Source of the DNA: Datnioides undecimradiatus | Taxonomy: Eukaryota; Chordata; Actinopteri; Lobotiformes; Datnioididae | Assembly (NCBI GenBank): GCA_008933995.1 | Contig: WARS01000030.1 | Coordinates: 2,435,501 to 2,499,500, forward strand | Length of the DNA stretch: 64,000 nt | Direction: 5' to 3' | Part shown: positions 60,640 through 64,000 of the stretch, one piece after another | Layout of the letters: every line of letters begins with the position of its first letter | How positions within the stretch are numbered: the stretch's first letter is position 1 | The notes under the pieces: model-generated | Told to the model about the DNA's origin: nothing | Database searches by the model: none | The model's input: the letters and a program-made list of their open reading frames with translations, nothing else | Made by a program: the position numbers and the translations under genes

Positions 60640-60952
60640 GCGCAAGTTTTTTTTTTCCCAGTGTTGCTAAAGATACAAGCTAGCATGTTTTCTGCTACAC
60701 TACTCGACTAACAACTGGCTAGCTAGCAGCGGCGCAGTGTGGATTCTCCGAGGAGCAGCTGTGGAAAAAATGGGTCCCTGAGAGTGGAAACTGCTGTAAG
60801 GAATCGACGACGAAGTTGGGACACTCGTGGACAGGAGGGAAGTGGACGCTAGATGGAGTTGTCTGTCGTGGAGGAGCTGAAGTCAAGTGGGAAATGCAAT
60901 GGCGTGGTTCCTGAAAACTATACCGCCGTGCAAGTCTACCCACTTTGAACAG
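60640..60952 (+). other. Putative promoter and first exon of an unidentified gene
   Basis: From about 60710 to 60980 CpG becomes clearly more frequent than in the surrounding 38 kb, with no TATA box, as at a housekeeping or developmental promoter. A strong donor CAG|GTGAGT ends the block at 60952/60953. A coding start is possible: ATGG at 60899 opens 18 codons (MAWFLKTIPPCKSTHFEQ) that run in phase 0 into the donor. An upstream ATG at 60853 opens a different frame (MELSVVEELKSSGK..., 31 codons) that stops inside the exon, and ATGGGTCCCTGA lies near 60770. Either this is a short coding first exon or a non-coding 5' UTR exon. I do not recognise the peptide. Confidence 0.4.
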
Positions 60953-62555
60953 GTGAGTCAAACTGCGCACCCTCCGCTGGCGTCGTTAATGCGGCTACGT
61001 AGCTAATGTTTGTTATTGTTTACTGTTTATATATAAACGTTCAACACCTTGGGAATGTTTACATTAACGAATTTTGGTCACACCAATAGCAGTGTGTGAT
61101 TTCTGTCCCTTAAAAGTTACGTTGTTTAAGTGTTTTTTCAGTGTATCAATAAGCTTTGGGTTGATCAACATGACCCCGCCTGTTTTTGTATTGAAACTAG
61201 GTCAAAGTCTACTATAGGTCTTTCATGTTAATATAGGGCAAAGTCCTGAAAGTCACATATTTGTATAATATATGCATTGTTTTACTTGGAACATGAATGT
61301 ATAGTCTATAATGGCATACCTTTGTCTGTGTGACAATAGACCAAACCTATAAACCTTAGTCTTACAGTTGTATCCTGTCACATGATGCACGTTGTACCTT
61401 TTAAATGAATAATCATGCTAATATTGATCTAAATAATCAGCAGCACATAAAACAATATCTGTTGGTTATTTCCCTGTTGTTTATGTTACATTACTCATAC
61501 CCTATATAGTACAAAGCCTCTATGTGGAAGCATTTGTTGCACTTTCTGCATTTCATCTTACTGACTTGTCAAATTAATTGTCTGTATTAAACTATCGACT
61601 CAGACCATTGTTCTATCATTAGATTAGAGTATTATACCTCAAAGAAATACATATCTGATTTATGTGCACATTATGGCACATCCAGACTTCTCAGGTCATC
61701 TGGGACAAGTTTAGTCAATGCTCCTCAATGGTCAGGTCATATGATCCCATGCAGTGTGAAGCAGCTTTTGGTTTCTGTGCCGCCACCCACCTGAGAAACA
61801 AGAGTACCTTAGTTTTCCTACAACCATGAGCTCATTTAAAGGACTTAAAATGTTTTGAATGGAGGTTAAAACCATATGCATTTGTGCATATTATTTCGTT
61901 TTTGTCTCTAAATTTCAATCTTTGTGTCTGAATGGCACCACATGAATATACTTGTCTTGCCTTTCTCTCTGTCAGGGATAGTAGTTTAGCATTCATGGTC
62001 AGAACTATGCTGATTTAAAGACTAAGCTGTTGGCCATCTTTGTCCTGATATTCACACGGCTCTGTCTGGATCAGCTGTGGCAACTTCTCTCGAGTTGGTG
62101 ATGTTCTGCCCACAAAGTCCTCGAGGCTGTGGCAGGAAGTCTTCTCACACAGACCAATGGTTTGTGTAAAGAAACTGAGTCAATGTCTCCGAAATTATGC
62201 AGTAATGATTCATTCATGCAAACATAGCACAGATAGTGCTGTTGTTCCATGTTCCATAGCTGCTATATACCTTACTTGAGGCTTAAAAACCTCTTCTCTT
62301 TGTATGGCTCACTGTGTCTCTATTTCTCTTTGTTTATGTTGGTCACTCTTTCCTCTCCCCTCTCATCTCTTGTTTCCTCTGAGGAGTGCTAGTGAGCGGC
62401 AGAGGAATCATAGAGCCATCAAAGGTTGCCAGCTGTAGGAAATGTCTTCATTTGCAGGGAGCTGGCCTGACACCTGAGCTCCAGGCCTCTGTGCGCTACT
62501 GTGCTTGCTTGCATGCATGTATATGCACAAGGGTGTGTGTGTGTGCGTGTGTGTA

Positions 62556-62558
<3 letters not shown>

Positions 62559-62598
<40 letters not shown>
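62559..62598 (+). repeat. (GA)20 microsatellite
   Basis: Perfect GA repeat preceded by a GT-rich stretch at 62530-62556. Confidence 0.95.
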
Positions 62599-62601
<3 letters not shown>

Positions 62602-63359
62602 ATAGTCAGCCGTACCAGCTCCCCAGCAGGTCCGTCTTTAAATTGTCTCTGTGTGTTTTATAGCTCTGTGTGTGTGTGTGGCTGTGGGCCTGTGCCCCAT
62701 CCATCAGTGTTAAGATGGCACATTACTGTTAATGAATGATATTTGTGTTCAGCGTGTATGTCAGGAGGGAGGACTGGGGAAGCAAAACAAGCCCTCCCCA
62801 ATCACCTCGCCTCCAGCCTCCTCATTTTCTTTGTCAGTCTCTTGCCTGTTTTGCATTTTAGGAATTTATTCAGCTGAGTCTTGGCTTAACTTATTTGAGC
62901 TGTTGCACATAAACAGCAATTTTGATGTTTGTCCAACCAGAGTTACATGTTTATATGGCAGTTTATGTACTGAGTGGATTGCCATGATCACTGAAACCTT
63001 GACACTTTGAAAGAAACTGTTGTGCTGTGGCACTTTCACAATCATGGTGTGGTGATGCAGTTTCATGGAGGGTAAGCATATTCAATTTAAGATCATAGAA
63101 TTAAAACTGAGCAGCTAAAAAAAATCATCAAATTTATAAACAAGAAAACAATAAGTCCTCAAAATTGTATTCTATTGTTAGCCCTCGGTTTTTGACTTTC
63201 TGAGCAAATAGCTTGTGGATGCACTCATTTTGACATCTGGCAGGGGAACATCAAAATATCATGGTTGGTTGGTCACAGTTCTCCACAAAAAGAGTCTACA
63301 CTTTAAAAAATAAACACCATATCTACTCAGTTGGAATTATAAGAAACAGAACCTGATTT

Positions 63360-63396
63360 TAAATAAAATTAAAATAAAAATAAAATAAAATAAAAA
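63360..63396 (+). repeat. (AAAAT)n A-rich simple repeat
   Basis: Tandem AAAAT/AAATA units with small variations. Confidence 0.85.
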
Positions 63397-64000
63397 TGAT
63401 TGTTGTTTTAATGAAGAAGTAAGGCAATAATTGGCCTTTTTCCATCATTCTGTGAGCAGCTATGATCTGATTTTATGTTGCACACGGCATGAGTGTGGCA
63501 GTGGATTGACAGGTTTGCTGAAGGAGTGGCCTAATGCAATGTTAAGTTCACTTCAGCTGGCCTGGTTGATGGCTCGAACAAAACAATGGAACAGCAATTA
63601 AACAATTGTTTCCTGTGGACACTATGTATTTGATGTGAGACATCGCCCATCACAGTATGCTGTTTCAACTGCTGTACTGTGTTTGTCATGTTAAATAAAA
63701 AGTGCATGTGTTTATTCAGATGTGGAGTGAATGGCGATGTGGTGGTCAGTGTTGCAGACGTGGTCTTGCGTGTGTGTGTGATTATTAGCTGGTGGTATTT
63801 TCCACATGCTCTCCAGTAATGTTAATGCTGTGTTGGACTGCTCATTCCAGCTGACTGATATCAGTGAATCTTGATGTTTTAGATGACTGTCCTCTGTAAG
63901 CACCGATGTATGAACAAGTGGTATGTAAGGATAAAATCATAATAATGTGATATCTTACTGATCCTGGTGGGAAAACTGACATGTTCTCTACAGAGAGCTC

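Larger units (their letters stand above)
60953..64000. other. Probable first intron of the gene above, or intergenic DNA
   Basis: No further exon with family match was recognised to the window end. Contains GT/GA microsatellites and AT-rich stretches; the (AAAAT)n tract at 63360-63396 is a simple repeat. Confidence 0.35.

Noticed and set aside
1-64000. tRNA, rRNA, microRNA and CRISPR-like arrays
   Set aside because: No intact tRNA cloverleaf, rRNA block or regular spacer array was seen; tRNA-like starts belong to SINE copies. The toe1 intron hairpin has a 6-base loop and perfect stem, which is unlike a normal microRNA precursor.

Overview
This is nuclear DNA from a vertebrate, almost certainly a ray-finned (teleost) fish. 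Genes are split by short GT-AG introns, and three known gene types can be read exon by exon: the 3' part of toe1, a fish-style Pim-like kinase, and complete tmem53. The background is typical of teleosts: decayed LINE 3' ends, tRNA-derived SINE-like copies, hAT, Tc1 and Harbinger-like remnants, and many GT/CA microsatellites. No viral, bacterial, CRISPR or plasmid-like content was seen.

Layout. (1) 1-3637 (+): toe1, a DEDD deadenylase of Cajal bodies; the window starts inside an early exon. (2) 3.6-6.0 kb: toe1 3' flank with a dispersed teleost repeat. (3) 6029-9015 (-): an intact 8-exon Pim-like serine/threonine kinase, 415 aa, with a TATA box upstream. (4) 9.0-17.8 kb: a spacer holding a hAT-type miniature element (10730-11181), a decayed multi-exon gene of a fish family I associate with SAMD3-like proteins (about 11.8-14.5 kb), a truncated LINE (about 14.95-15.9 kb) and a 578-bp element with 12-bp perfect terminal inverted repeats (16299-16876). 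(5) 17847-19450 (+): a broken second kinase copy, head-to-head with the first; homology continues into both flanks, so the two form a large, old inverted duplication. (6) 20628-21808 (+): intact tmem53. (7) 21.8-60.6 kb: about 39 kb in which I recognise no coding exon. It is rich in microsatellites and TE scraps, separated by high-complexity blocks that look like candidate conserved non-coding elements. (8) About 60.7-60.95 kb (+): a CpG-richer block ending in a strong splice donor, possibly the first exon of an unidentified gene whose first intron fills the rest of the window.

How the parts relate. toe1 and tmem53 are unrelated housekeeping-type genes; both map to chromosome 1p34.1 in human, so their proximity fits old synteny. 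The kinase duplication and its transposon-filled spacer lie between them and look lineage-specific. In human TMEM53 lies next to RNF220; the gene-poor interval beyond tmem53 could be the regulatory or intronic landscape of a developmental gene of that kind, but no rnf220 exon was recognised and this is inference.

No clearly new molecular system was found. The best leads are the inverted kinase duplication with asymmetric decay, a perfect 21-bp inverted repeat in a toe1 intron, two well-delimited DNA-transposon-like elements, and the unidentified first exon near 60.9 kb.
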